Under the pieces are notes generated by a model that was given only the letters and a program-made list of their open reading frames with translations, did not search any database and was not told the DNA's origin. Both the position numbers and the translations under genes were made by a program. DNA of 50,559 nt from assembly GCA_021796515.1 (NCBI GenBank), contig JAKACC010000005.1, positions 1-50,559 of the forward strand, given 5' to 3'. This DNA comes from an archaeon. Lineage in GTDB: Archaea; Thermoproteota; Nitrososphaeria; Nitrososphaerales; Gagatemarchaeaceae. Shown in pieces: positions 18,327 to 27,103 of this stretch. The stretch's first letter is position 1, and each line of letters begins with the position of its first letter.

Positions 18327-19262
18327 GTGTCAACCGTAAAGCGAATCACGGGTCTCTTTGACAGGATGCGAGGCCCTCTTAGCAAGATTACCAGTAGCAC
18401 GGCTTTCCCCAAGGACGACGAGCTGGCGCAGGCGGTCATCCAGCGGATAGAGGTCGACGGCGAAGATTACACTGCGCCTCCCACCTATGGAGACCACGAG
18501 CTGACGTGCAAGCGCCTCGTGCGCCGGCTAGACTGGCAGCTCAAGAATTCGGGGATAACCGTCGAGGAGCTGATAAAGTCCTATCCGGGCGAAGTCAAGG
18601 CCCTCCTGCTGCTGAAATCCTACGAGAGGTCAAAGAGTAAGAAGGAGTCAGTGAGCCTCAGAGACAGGCTCATTGCCATGGGTTTCAAGCTCATCCAGTC
18701 CGGGGTCTGGATTTTGCCGCCCACCAAGACTCTCGCGGGGCTGGACAGCCAGGAGTCGTTGAAGCTCTGGTTCAGGCAGGAGATGTCAAAGCAGGTGGGA
18801 AAGCAAGTAGACTACGTGTTCCCGTTCGTCGCCCTGGTCGACCTGAAGAAGACGGTCTCCGAACGCAGAGGTATAAGGAAGATGCCTGTCGCCAGGACTC
18901 TTTTCGCAGTGCTTTCTCTGGAAGAGGTGGTCCCCTACAGCCACCTCTACGCTACCATGAAGTCCAGGGGGCTCTCTGCCAAGGACATCGTCCTCTCGGG
19001 GGACGTGCCCTTTCTCGCGAGCGCGTTCGCCGACGGCGGGGACCTTGAAGGGATCCACCTCCACGACCTGGAGGTCGGCCAGAACCTGAGACGTCTGACA
19101 GGCGCTGCCAGCATCGACCTGGAGGGGCTGGCGAACCTGGGACCGGACACCATAGCCAAGGCACTGGATGGAGTGGTGGCCCACCCGAAGGACTTCGCCC
19201 AGAGGCTGATCGTCGAAGCGCAGTATTGGATGAGGTTCCTGGGCGGAACGGTTCCGTCCTAG
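18327..19262 (+). CDS. Uncharacterised protein, module partner of the tubulin-like gene
   Basis: 311-aa ORF, same strand, 30-nt gap; no family recognised. Confidence 0.72.
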   Translation: MSTVKRITGLFDRMRGPLSKITSSTAFPKDDELAQAVIQRIEVDGEDYTAPPTYGDHELTCKRLVRRLDWQLKNSGITVEELIKSYPGEVKALLLLKSYERSKSKKESVSLRDRLIAMGFKLIQSGVWILPPTKTLAGLDSQESLKLWFRQEMSKQVGKQVDYVFPFVALVDLKKTVSERRGIRKMPVARTLFAVLSLEEVVPYSHLYATMKSRGLSAKDIVLSGDVPFLASAFADGGDLEGIHLHDLEVGQNLRRLTGAASIDLEGLANLGPDTIAKALDGVVAHPKDFAQRLIVEAQYWMRFLGGTVPS

Positions 19263-19297
19263 AGCCAAGGGAACTGCGCGGGCGTACCCGGGGGCGC

Positions 19298-19309
19298 CGT
19301 CTTTATATT
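19298..19309 (+). promoter_or_regulatory. TATA-like element for L24e
   Basis: TCTTTATATTCC upstream of ATG 19355. Confidence 0.55.
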
Positions 19310-19354
19310 CCGAGCTCCAAAGGCACCCGAAAGGTCGAGGTGCGGTAGCCTGAC

Positions 19355-19537
19355 ATGTACGTTCCAAAGAAATGCGTCTTTTGCGGCAGGGAAGTCAGGC
19401 TCGGCTCCGGCATCTTGTTTGTGAAAAACGACGGCTCCACCAGATCTTACTGCTCGTCGAAGTGTAAGGTCAATGAGCTGAAGCTCGGAAGGGACCCTCG
19501 CAAGCTGAAATGGGCGAGGAGGCCCCTGAAGAAATGA
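19355..19537 (+). CDS. rpl24e: 50S ribosomal protein L24e
   Basis: CVFCGREVRLGSGILFVKNDGSTRSYCSSKCKVNELKLGRDPRKLKWA. Confidence 0.96.
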   Translation: MYVPKKCVFCGREVRLGSGILFVKNDGSTRSYCSSKCKVNELKLGRDPRKLKWARRPLKK

Positions 19538-19953
19538 GCACGACCGAAGAGACGCTCATAGTGGTGAAGCCCGACGGAGTGAGGCGGGGGCTCGTCGGCG
19601 AGATCATCGGGCGGTTCGAGAGAAAGGGGTTGGTCATCAGAAGGCTCAGGATGCAGACTCTGTCCAAGCCGCAGGCCGAGGAGTTCTACAGCGTCCACAA
19701 AGAGAAGCCCTTCTTCGGGGAGTTGGTGGCGTTCATAACCTCGGGGCCCGTCGTGGGGGTGGTCCTGTCTGGCAGGGACGCCGTGGCCACGGTCAGGAGG
19801 ATGGTCGGGGCGACCAAGAGCTGGGAGGCGGCGTCGGGGACGATAAGGGGTGACCTAGGGCTCGGGTTGACAGACAACACGATCCACGCGTCCGACTCAT
19901 CAGAGAGCTTTGAACACGAGGAAGCGGCTTTTTTCGGCAAGGCGCCAGGGTGA
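19534..19953 (+). CDS. ndk: Nucleoside diphosphate kinase
   Basis: TLIVVKPDGVRRGLVGEIIGRFERKGL; NTIHASDSSESFEHE active-site region. Confidence 0.96.
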   Translation: MSTTEETLIVVKPDGVRRGLVGEIIGRFERKGLVIRRLRMQTLSKPQAEEFYSVHKEKPFFGELVAFITSGPVVGVVLSGRDAVATVRRMVGATKSWEAASGTIRGDLGLGLTDNTIHASDSSESFEHEEAAFFGKAPG

Positions 19954-19979
19954 GGGCATCTTAAGGGGCTGCATGGGAA

Positions 19980-21770
19980 GTGTCGGTCGAGAGCGGCCGG
20001 ATGCGACAGCCTGTGGTGGTCATCCTTGGCCACGTAGATAGCGGAAAGACCTCACTCGCCGACAGCCTCAGGGGAACGGGCGTCCAGGCCCGCGAAGTGG
20101 GAGGGATAACCCAGGAGATAGGCGCTAGCTACTTTCCCATGGAGGCCCTGGTGCAAATCTGCGGGCCCCTGCTGGACAGGGCCGGAGGGGAGCTGCAGAT
20201 TCCCGGGCTTCTCATGATCGACACCCCAGGCCACGCCGTCTTCTCCAACCTCCGGCTGCGCGGGGGATCTGCCGCGGACATCGCGATTCTGGTCGTCGAC
20301 GTGTTGAAGGGGCTCGAGAACCAGACACTCGAGAGCATAGACATCCTCAAGCAGCGGAAGGTCCCGTTCCTCGTGGCCCTCAACAAAATCGACATGATCG
20401 CCGGCTGGAAGAAGGGAAGCAAGGGGGCGCTACAGGAAGTCATGAAGCAACAGCCTCCGGCGTGGGGGGACGAGCTCGAGGAGAGGCTCTACAACATGGT
20501 TGGGGGCCTTTCAAGGCTCGGGTTCCAGTCGGATGCATATTATCGGGTCAAGGACTTCCGCCGGCAGGTGTCCGTCGTACCAGTGTCTGCCAGGGCGTCG
20601 GTAGGAATACCTGAGATGCTCGCCATGCTTATCGGGCTCGCCCAGCAGTTCCTGAAAGAGAAGCTGCAGGTGGCAGACGCCAAGTCAGCGAGGGGGATAA
20701 TCCTCGAGATGCAGGAAGAGGTGGGGATAGGCCAGACGGCCAACGTCATCCTCACGGAGGGTTCCCTGCACGTGGGTGATTCCATATCGCTGGTAAAAAG
20801 GGACGGCGCATTCAAGTCGAAGGTCAAGGCTCTCTTCATGCCGAAGCCCATGGACGAAATGAGGGACCCCAGGGACAAGTTCACCCCGGTAGACTCGGTG
20901 TACGCAGCCGCGGGGGTCAAGCTCGTTTCTCCCGACCTCGAGGGAGTGGTAGCAGGGTCTTCGGTCGCGTCCTTCTCTTCGGAGAGGGAGTTCCAGCTAC
21001 TGAAAGCTGAGATGGAGAAGGAGCTTTCGAGCATCGTCGTCAAGACTGACAAGATGGGGGTCATCGTGAAGGCTGGGAGCATAGGGGGGCTCGAAGCCGT
21101 CCTCAGAATGCTCGAGGAGAGGGGGGTCCCCGTAAGGGAGGCTGACATAGGCGACATTTCCAAGAACGACATAGTTGACGCCCAGGTAGTCGGGGAGCAC
21201 GATCCCTACCTCGGAGCCATCTTGGGATTCGACTCGAAGGTCCTCCCCGAAGCGAAGGATCAGGTCGGCTCCAGCCCGGTCTTCGTGTCGTCCATCATCT
21301 ACGAGGTGATCGACAGCTACGTGGACTGGGCGGTTGCGAAGAGGGAGTCGGACGAGAAGGCAGCGCTATCCAGCCTGACCAGGCCGTGTAAGCTGAAGGC
21401 AATGCCGGGGGCCTTCTTCAGAAACAGGGACCCGGCGGTCTTCGGCGTGGAGATCATCGCCGGGAAGCTGCATCCGAAGGTCCGGCTGATGAACACCCTG
21501 GGGACCGAGTTGGGCACGGTGGAGCAGATTCAAGACCAAGGGAAGCCACTTCCTGAGGCCAAGAGCGGGGACCAGGTGGCCATCTCTGTTGACGGGCCGA
21601 CCCTGGGACGGCAGGTCAGGGAGAACGACACCCTCTACGCCATGCCCCGGAGCCACGAAGCGAAGGCGTTGAGGACGAAGCTGTTGGGTTCTCTCAACGA
21701 GGCAGAGCGGGAGGTCCTCGAAGAGATAGTCGCGATAAAGTCGAAATCCGACCCGATGTACGGGTTCTAG
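19980..21770 (+). CDS. infB: Translation initiation factor aIF5B/IF-2 (intein-free)
   Basis: VVVILGHVDSGKTSLADSLRGTGVQAREVGGITQEIGASYFP; DTPGHAVFSNLRLRGG; ALNKIDMI. Confidence 0.95.
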   Translation: MSVESGRMRQPVVVILGHVDSGKTSLADSLRGTGVQAREVGGITQEIGASYFPMEALVQICGPLLDRAGGELQIPGLLMIDTPGHAVFSNLRLRGGSAADIAILVVDVLKGLENQTLESIDILKQRKVPFLVALNKIDMIAGWKKGSKGALQEVMKQQPPAWGDELEERLYNMVGGLSRLGFQSDAYYRVKDFRRQVSVVPVSARASVGIPEMLAMLIGLAQQFLKEKLQVADAKSARGIILEMQEEVGIGQTANVILTEGSLHVGDSISLVKRDGAFKSKVKALFMPKPMDEMRDPRDKFTPVDSVYAAAGVKLVSPDLEGVVAGSSVASFSSEREFQLLKAEMEKELSSIVVKTDKMGVIVKAGSIGGLEAVLRMLEERGVPVREADIGDISKNDIVDAQVVGEHDPYLGAILGFDSKVLPEAKDQVGSSPVFVSSIIYEVIDSYVDWAVAKRESDEKAALSSLTRPCKLKAMPGAFFRNRDPAVFGVEIIAGKLHPKVRLMNTLGTELGTVEQIQDQGKPLPEAKSGDQVAISVDGPTLGRQVRENDTLYAMPRSHEAKALRTKLLGSLNEAEREVLEEIVAIKSKSDPMYGF

Positions 21771-21804
21771 GTTTATCTACCGGTCAGGTTCGGAGCAGGT
21801 CCAG

Positions 21805-22158
21805 TTGGTCAGCTTCAAGTTGGTTCTGTCGGACCCCAAGACTGGGAAGTCCGAGGCCCAGGAGGTCAAAGACGCGAGCGCACAGCTGTTGATTGGGAGG
21901 AGGATAGGGGATGTCATCGACGGGACTACTATAGGACTCGCCGGGAGGTTCATGATTACGGGCGGAAGCGACAAAGCAGGTTTCCCCATGAGGGCTGACA
22001 CCCTCGGCGGGGGGAAGAACTACGTCCTCATGACCAGGGGGGTAGGGTACCGAGGGAAGGAGGAAGGAGTGAAGAAGCGGAGGTACGTCAGGGGAAACAC
22101 AATCACCGAGGAGACCTACCAGTTGAACGGCAAGCTGGTGGACGAGAAGTCTTCCTAG
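21805..22158 (+). CDS. rps6e: 30S ribosomal protein S6e
   Basis: FKLVLSDPKTGKSEAQEV...GGSDKAGFPMRADTLGGG...RYVRGNTI. Confidence 0.95.
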   Translation: MVSFKLVLSDPKTGKSEAQEVKDASAQLLIGRRIGDVIDGTTIGLAGRFMITGGSDKAGFPMRADTLGGGKNYVLMTRGVGYRGKEEGVKKRRYVRGNTITEETYQLNGKLVDEKSS

Positions 22159-22244
22159 ATTCTGCAAATCTGCGTCAAGTTTATCAAATCATCGGCGCCG
22201 CCAACGCTGAAAAGTAGAAATATCTAGCGTCCCCTCGCGCAGGC

Positions 22245-22703
22245 ATGGCCAGGCTTGATGACCTCGACATGAAGATCCTCTCCTCCCTCTACGCGGACGC
22301 ATCGACGTCTGTCCCGAAGCTTAGCAAGGAGATGGGCGTCAATCTGTCGGTTATGTACAGCAGGATAAAGAGGCTCCAGAAGCGGGGCGTCATCGAAAAA
22401 TTCACGGTCCTGGTCAACGAGGACAAGCTCGGGATGAGGGCCGGGGCCCTGGCAGGCCTGAACATCGACCCAAAGCAGAGGGAGGCGGTCCTGAAGGAGA
22501 TCGAGAAGATCGAAGGAGTGCGTCTGATACGAGAGGTGACGGGAAGGTTCGACATCATCGTCGACCTCAAGGGGCAGTCGCTGGACGAGCTGCACCGGAC
22601 GGTCTACGACGTGCTGGGCAAGAACCAGGGCGTGATGCATGCCGAGATCTTCATGGAGGTCTCACGCAGGAACCCTACGGTGACGTTCAGGATAATGGAA
22701 TAG
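22245..22703 (+). CDS. Lrp/AsnC family transcriptional regulator
   Basis: LDDLDMKILSSLYADASTSVPKLSKEMGVNLSVMYSRIKRLQKRGVIEKFTVLVN; C-terminal RAM-like domain. Confidence 0.88.
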   Translation: MARLDDLDMKILSSLYADASTSVPKLSKEMGVNLSVMYSRIKRLQKRGVIEKFTVLVNEDKLGMRAGALAGLNIDPKQREAVLKEIEKIEGVRLIREVTGRFDIIVDLKGQSLDELHRTVYDVLGKNQGVMHAEIFMEVSRRNPTVTFRIME

Positions 22704-22743
22704 CCCCCAAGGTTCATATGCACGGGAGGACGGTCGCCGAACC

Positions 22744-23430
22744 GTGGACCCCCTGATCTTGCTCGACCAGGCGGTGGCCCAGGGGAAGGTGCCAAGGGTC
22801 ATGGCCAAGAAGGTCAGGACCAGGCTGGGATACGTCCAGGGAGCGGTGGCCAGAGTCGAAAGGGCAAGCGGGCTCCGCTACCCTCCTTACTATATCGAAC
22901 CGAGCCTTCCGGTCTCCAAGACTGGGGCCGAGTATGGGCAGATGGGCGTCCTATTCGCAAGGGTGATCCCCACAGCCGTCAATGGGAGCGTCCTCATACT
23001 CGTCCAGTTCTCAGCTGCCCTGGTGGCGTTCGGCACGAAGGCCACCATAGAAGCCGTGGCGGCGCACGAGTTCACCCACTACATCGAGCTCGTGAGAAAG
23101 CTCAGCACCAAGGACATGGCCAGCGACGAAGTGGCGACCACCCTCTACGAGGCGTCATATGCTGACTCGGAACGCCTTGTGCCTCCGAAGCTGGTCTTCT
23201 CCGAAAAAGCGCTCGTCTCCCTGGTGAGCCGCAAGTTCAAGGAGAACCTCTCGGACGCCGCCCTCAACAAAAAGGTCGGAGAGTCTTGGATAGGCAAAGG
23301 CCTCCCGATGAGGTGGGTGGGCCCCGAAGAGAACTTTGTGAAGCTCCCCATGGAGGCTGTGGCTTCGACGAAGTTCGACCCGGCAGTCTTGTCCAAGGTC
23401 GCCGAGCTGCAAGAGAAGACCAGGGCTTGA
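22744..23430 (+). CDS. Putative zinc metallopeptidase-like protein (HExxH)
   Basis: IEAVAAHEFTHYIELV motif; GTG start. Confidence 0.6.
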   Translation: MDPLILLDQAVAQGKVPRVMAKKVRTRLGYVQGAVARVERASGLRYPPYYIEPSLPVSKTGAEYGQMGVLFARVIPTAVNGSVLILVQFSAALVAFGTKATIEAVAAHEFTHYIELVRKLSTKDMASDEVATTLYEASYADSERLVPPKLVFSEKALVSLVSRKFKENLSDAALNKKVGESWIGKGLPMRWVGPEENFVKLPMEAVASTKFDPAVLSKVAELQEKTRA

Positions 23431-25052
23431 GGCTAACCGACTTCGAGCGAGCCTCCCTGAGGGACCTCGCGCAGGGCCTTGCCGGTCACTCCGAGGTGTC
23501 GGGGGTGGCCGCGTACGGGTCCAAGGTGGCGGGGTACTCCAGGCCCGACTCGGACTATGATCTGATCGTCGTCCTGAAGCGGTTCAAGGAGGGGGTCCGC
23601 TACAGGTATGTGGGCTCGCCACTGGAGGGTTCGGCTCTGATGGTGGACGAAGGGATGATGGTGGAGGACGCGCGATCCTCTTACCTCGGAGAGTTCGTAG
23701 TGGGTCGGCTGCTCAACGTCTACGAACCGCTCTCAAACAGCGAGCTCTTCCGGTCGGTGGAGCTCGAGTACAAGCGGAGGGTCGCCATCGAGGCGCTCCT
23801 CGACCTCTCCTCGGATTACGGGGAGTTTGGGCGGCACCTTCTGATTCCCTACGATTACTTCCTCTTTGATAAGCTCCACAGGAGGTCTTCCATCTACCCT
23901 CCTGCTGCCTACAGCTATGTCCACACCTACACCTCAAAGCTCGGCGACGAAAACAGGCGGATCTCCATCGAAGGGTTCCGGGCCGCCGTCGAGCCGCTCC
24001 ATGCGAGGGGACTGGTCGTGGCAGACGTGGACGGGGTCAAGATGGTCCCAGAGAAGCTCAGAGGCGACGCCTTCACCAGGGTCCAGTCGATGTTTTCTGT
24101 CACGGCTCGCGGGGTGACGCAGTACGCCGTCCACGGCTACGCGGGAAGGGTCGGTCCCTCGGTTTTCAGCAGGGAAGCGCTGTCGAAGCTTAGGAGGATG
24201 AGGGAGGCCCCGCCTCGCTTCGGCCCCCTCGAGCGTCCCCGGTCGCTCCTGAGGCTGCGGGAAGGCTCGGTGATCCCTGATGCGTCCCTTCTGGTCAGCG
24301 AGCTCGCCGGCATGCTAGGACTCGAGACCTACTCCACAGCAGAGAGGGACATCGGGGAACCCTACTCGACGACGCGGGTGCTCACCTTCACTGCCGGCGC
24401 CATATCGAAGTCGGTGGTCGTGAAGAACTATACAGACGTGAGGTCGCTGAAGTGGGCCCTGCTCGGGGTCTGGGCGTCGGCGGCCAACAAGTTCAGCACG
24501 GGCTCCCTGTCACGGCTGGAGCGGGAGTACGGGTCGACCCTCGCCCTGAGGGACAGGGGGGTGCTCGTCCCGAAGATACTGGCGGTGGCTCCCGCCGAGC
24601 GGATTCTGATCAAGGACTACGTCGAGGGGCCTACGCTCGCCTCGGAGATCAACTCCTTCCTGAAAGGGGGAGCAGAGGAGCTGCGTTCCGTCTCGGCATA
24701 CGGCGCGCTCATGGCGCGGGTCCATGGCGGGGGGATGGCTCTGGGGGACACGAAGCCCAGCAACGTCATAGACGCCAAGGATGGGCTGTATCTCACCGAC
24801 CTGGAGCAGGCTCATGCAGGCGGAGACCAGGCATGGGACGTGGCCGAGTTCCTCTACTACACCGCGAAGCTCTCGAACAAGGAAGACTCGATGAAGAAGG
24901 TGGCCACGGCCTTCCTCGATTCGTACTCGAAGGGGGGCGACAGGACGAGCGTCGCGAAAGCGAGAGGGTCGAAGTACATCGGGCCCTTCAGGCCCTTCCT
25001 CACTCCTGGGATGGCGAGGATGCTGAAGGACCTGATGGCCGCCTATGCCTAG
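23427..25052 (+). CDS. Nucleotidyltransferase-protein kinase-like fusion
   Basis: N-terminal AAYGSKVAGYSRPDSDYDLIVVL (MNT-type GSxxxGxxxxxSDxD); C-terminal RILIKDYVEGPTL...GDTKPSNVIDAKDGLYLTDLEQA (kinase catalytic-loop-like). TTG start overlaps upstream TGA (TTGA). Confidence 0.75.
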   Translation: MRLTDFERASLRDLAQGLAGHSEVSGVAAYGSKVAGYSRPDSDYDLIVVLKRFKEGVRYRYVGSPLEGSALMVDEGMMVEDARSSYLGEFVVGRLLNVYEPLSNSELFRSVELEYKRRVAIEALLDLSSDYGEFGRHLLIPYDYFLFDKLHRRSSIYPPAAYSYVHTYTSKLGDENRRISIEGFRAAVEPLHARGLVVADVDGVKMVPEKLRGDAFTRVQSMFSVTARGVTQYAVHGYAGRVGPSVFSREALSKLRRMREAPPRFGPLERPRSLLRLREGSVIPDASLLVSELAGMLGLETYSTAERDIGEPYSTTRVLTFTAGAISKSVVVKNYTDVRSLKWALLGVWASAANKFSTGSLSRLEREYGSTLALRDRGVLVPKILAVAPAERILIKDYVEGPTLASEINSFLKGGAEELRSVSAYGALMARVHGGGMALGDTKPSNVIDAKDGLYLTDLEQAHAGGDQAWDVAEFLYYTAKLSNKEDSMKKVATAFLDSYSKGGDRTSVAKARGSKYIGPFRPFLTPGMARMLKDLMAAYA

Positions 25053-25318
25053 GACTTCAGGTAGGTCGTATATCCGCAGTGGCCGCAGGCGAGCCTGTCG
25101 CCGTGCTGGGCCATGAAGTATCCCTTGCCGCACCGCGGGCACTCCTTCCTGAGCCTGCCTAGGGTCTCACCGTCTATCTTGTAGAGCTTGTGGACCTGTA
25201 TCCTCCGCTTCGGGGCTTTCGGCTTCTCTTTCTTCTCCGGCTTCTTCTCTTCGACAGGTGGAGCAGGCTGCGTCGGGGCAGCGGGGGGCGCAGGGGGTGG
25301 AGACGGCTGCTTCGACAA
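25049..25318 (-). CDS. rps27ae: 30S ribosomal protein S27ae with Pro/Ala/Lys-rich N-terminal extension
   Basis: ECPRCGKGYFMAQHGDRLACGHCGYTTY zinc ribbon. Confidence 0.93.
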   Translation of the reverse strand: MSKQPSPPPAPPAAPTQPAPPVEEKKPEKKEKPKAPKRRIQVHKLYKIDGETLGRLRKECPRCGKGYFMAQHGDRLACGHCGYTTYLKS

Positions 25319-25320
25319 GA

Positions 25321-25662
25321 TTACTTCTTCGCCTCGGGGGCAGGAGTTGCGCCCTTCTTCTTCCTTTCCTGCTTCAGCTTTTCGCGCTCTTCCTTGGTCA
25401 GCGTCCTCTCCTCGAGATGCCTAAGGTGGATTCTTTTCTTAGACCCGGCAGACCCGTACACGTAGAACCTCCCAGTGAGCTTGGTGGTCCCCGATTGGCC
25501 GTCCAGCCGGATCAGAGCGACGTTCTCGGGCGGGACGCCCATCGCCTGGGCTACCGCCGCTATCGCCTCCTTCCTAGATATCTTGCCCGCCCTGTCATCG
25601 AGCGACAGCTCAACATAGGACCTGTCCAGGACCTTGGACTCGGACTTCTTCTCGACCTGCAA
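25321..25662 (-). CDS. rps24e: 30S ribosomal protein S24e
   Basis: LSLDDRAGKISRKEAIAAVAQAMGVPPENVALIRLDGQSGTTKLTGRFYVYGS. Confidence 0.92.
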   Translation of the reverse strand: MQVEKKSESKVLDRSYVELSLDDRAGKISRKEAIAAVAQAMGVPPENVALIRLDGQSGTTKLTGRFYVYGSAGSKKRIHLRHLEERTLTKEEREKLKQERKKKGATPAPEAKK

Positions 25663-25725
25663 CTTTGGCCCACCCGTATTTCACAAGGATATTAAGTTGA
25701 AGAGGCCCCATAAAACGGAGTGAAG

Positions 25726-26247
25726 CTAGGCTACCATCCTGATCCCCATCTTCGCGAGGAGCGCCCTGCTCCTTGATTTCGACACCCCGTCCACCTTCAC
25801 CGCTACGACCCCCACCCCAGGTTGCCCATAGAGTACCAGGGCGGAGACCGGCGCCATCCCGACTGCCAGGAGGGTCATGAGGTCCTCCTCTCCGTCGACG
25901 AGGACCCTCACCGGCTTCCTCCCGCCGAACGCCTCCCTCATTCCCTCGATTGCCTCAACAGTGAGCGTCCCCGCGGGGTTCTTCACCTCCACGAGCCTGA
26001 TGTAAGGGACCGACGGCGGCTCTCTCTTGTCCCGCCTCTCCAAGCCGTCCACTACCTGGATGTCGGGAACCCTGCCGAGGGACCCGGCGGTCTCCGTCAC
26101 CCTGTCTCCGACCGTGATAAGCATCGGAGACCCGGTCAGGAGCCGCTTGAAACCCGCTTCCGCCGATTCATCCGTGTCGAAGACACGCCCCAAGGGGGCC
26201 GAGAGGGTCTGCCTCAGCTCTCCCGGGAGCTTATAGGCCCGAGGCAA
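25726..26247 (-). CDS. GTP-dependent dephospho-CoA kinase family (DUF359)
   Basis: LPGELRQTLSAPLGRVF...LITVGDRVTETA...VKNPAGTLTVEAIEGMREAF...VLVDGEEDLMTLLAVGMAPVSALVLYGQPGVGVV. Confidence 0.9.
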   Translation of the reverse strand: MPRAYKLPGELRQTLSAPLGRVFDTDESAEAGFKRLLTGSPMLITVGDRVTETAGSLGRVPDIQVVDGLERRDKREPPSVPYIRLVEVKNPAGTLTVEAIEGMREAFGGRKPVRVLVDGEEDLMTLLAVGMAPVSALVLYGQPGVGVVAVKVDGVSKSRSRALLAKMGIRMVA

Positions 26248-26251
26248 GGGG

Positions 26252-26437
26252 CTAGCTTACCTTTAGCGCGTACCTGCCTGGCTTCGCGATCCCAAGGGTC
26301 TTTGCGACCTGGGACTTCTCAGCGTTGATTATGACTATGAGCCCCGACCACTCTTTGCTGAGCTCGGTCGAGCCGTCGTTGGGACATGCCTTCTCGGTCG
26401 TCAGCGCCTTGCACTTGCGGCAGGCGAGTTCCCTCAT
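26252..26437 (-). CDS. spt4: Transcription elongation factor Spt4 (RpoE'')
   Basis: ACRKCKALTTEKACPNDGSTELSKEWSGLIVIINAEKSQVAKTLGI. Confidence 0.93.
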   Translation of the reverse strand: MRELACRKCKALTTEKACPNDGSTELSKEWSGLIVIINAEKSQVAKTLGIAKPGRYALKVS

Positions 26438-26443
26438 CGTCTA

Positions 26444-27028
26444 TTACTTCTCCGTTCTTTCGGCAGCCTTGCGGGCCTTCCCTGCCTTTGCGACCTCTTC
26501 GTCGATCCACTCGAAGGCGCCGAGGAACGGCTGCCTGCAGGTGACCCCTATCTTCCCCATGGATATCCCGTGGCCGAGACTGACCGCCGTTATCCTCACC
26601 CTGACCTTGCTCCCGACCCGAAGGGTCCTCTTGCTCTGGGAGGCGGTGATGATTCCAGATTTCACGTCGCTGGTGAGATAGTCGTCCGTTATCTGGCTCA
26701 GGTGCAGCAACGCATCGGCCGGTCCGATCCTGACGAACGCGCCGAAGTCTGTGACCTCGACTACCTCTCCCTCGACCAGCTCCTGCTTCAGGGGGTAGAA
26801 GGAGAGCACCTCGAACTTCACTCTGTGGTATGTCGCGCCGTCCCCGGCGATGATCTTGCCCACCTTGTCCACGTCCACCTTCGTGACCAGGACGAGGTAC
26901 CCTTGGTCCGGATTGATGGTGCTCTCGTACTTTAGCTTCAGCAGCTCGAGAGCCACCTTCTCGAGGGGAGACCCAAACTTCTCGGGGGGGACCCTGACTA
27001 CGTCGTTGAGTTCGACTAGTTGAAACAT
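26444..27028 (-). CDS. rpoE: DNA-directed RNA polymerase subunit E' (Rpo7)
   Basis: MFQLVELNDVVRVPPEKFG...GDGATYHRVKFEVLSFYPLKQELVEGEVVEVTDFGAFVRIGPADALLHLSQI. Confidence 0.94.
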   Translation of the reverse strand: MFQLVELNDVVRVPPEKFGSPLEKVALELLKLKYESTINPDQGYLVLVTKVDVDKVGKIIAGDGATYHRVKFEVLSFYPLKQELVEGEVVEVTDFGAFVRIGPADALLHLSQITDDYLTSDVKSGIITASQSKRTLRVGSKVRVRITAVSLGHGISMGKIGVTCRQPFLGAFEWIDEEVAKAGKARKAAERTEK

Positions 27029-27103
27029 GAACTATCCAGAAACTATCGCACCCCTTTGAATCAGCGATTTTAATCTTTAGCCGCCATGAGACGGACGCTC
27101 CCC

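Noticed and set aside
20020-20060. Possible intein in aIF5B P-loop
   Set aside because: GHVDSGKTSLADSLRGTGV is continuous; no intein present.
25048-25053. Palindromic CCTAGG giving overlapping stop codons of two convergent genes
   Set aside because: Curious but expected occasionally in compact genomes; no functional claim warranted.
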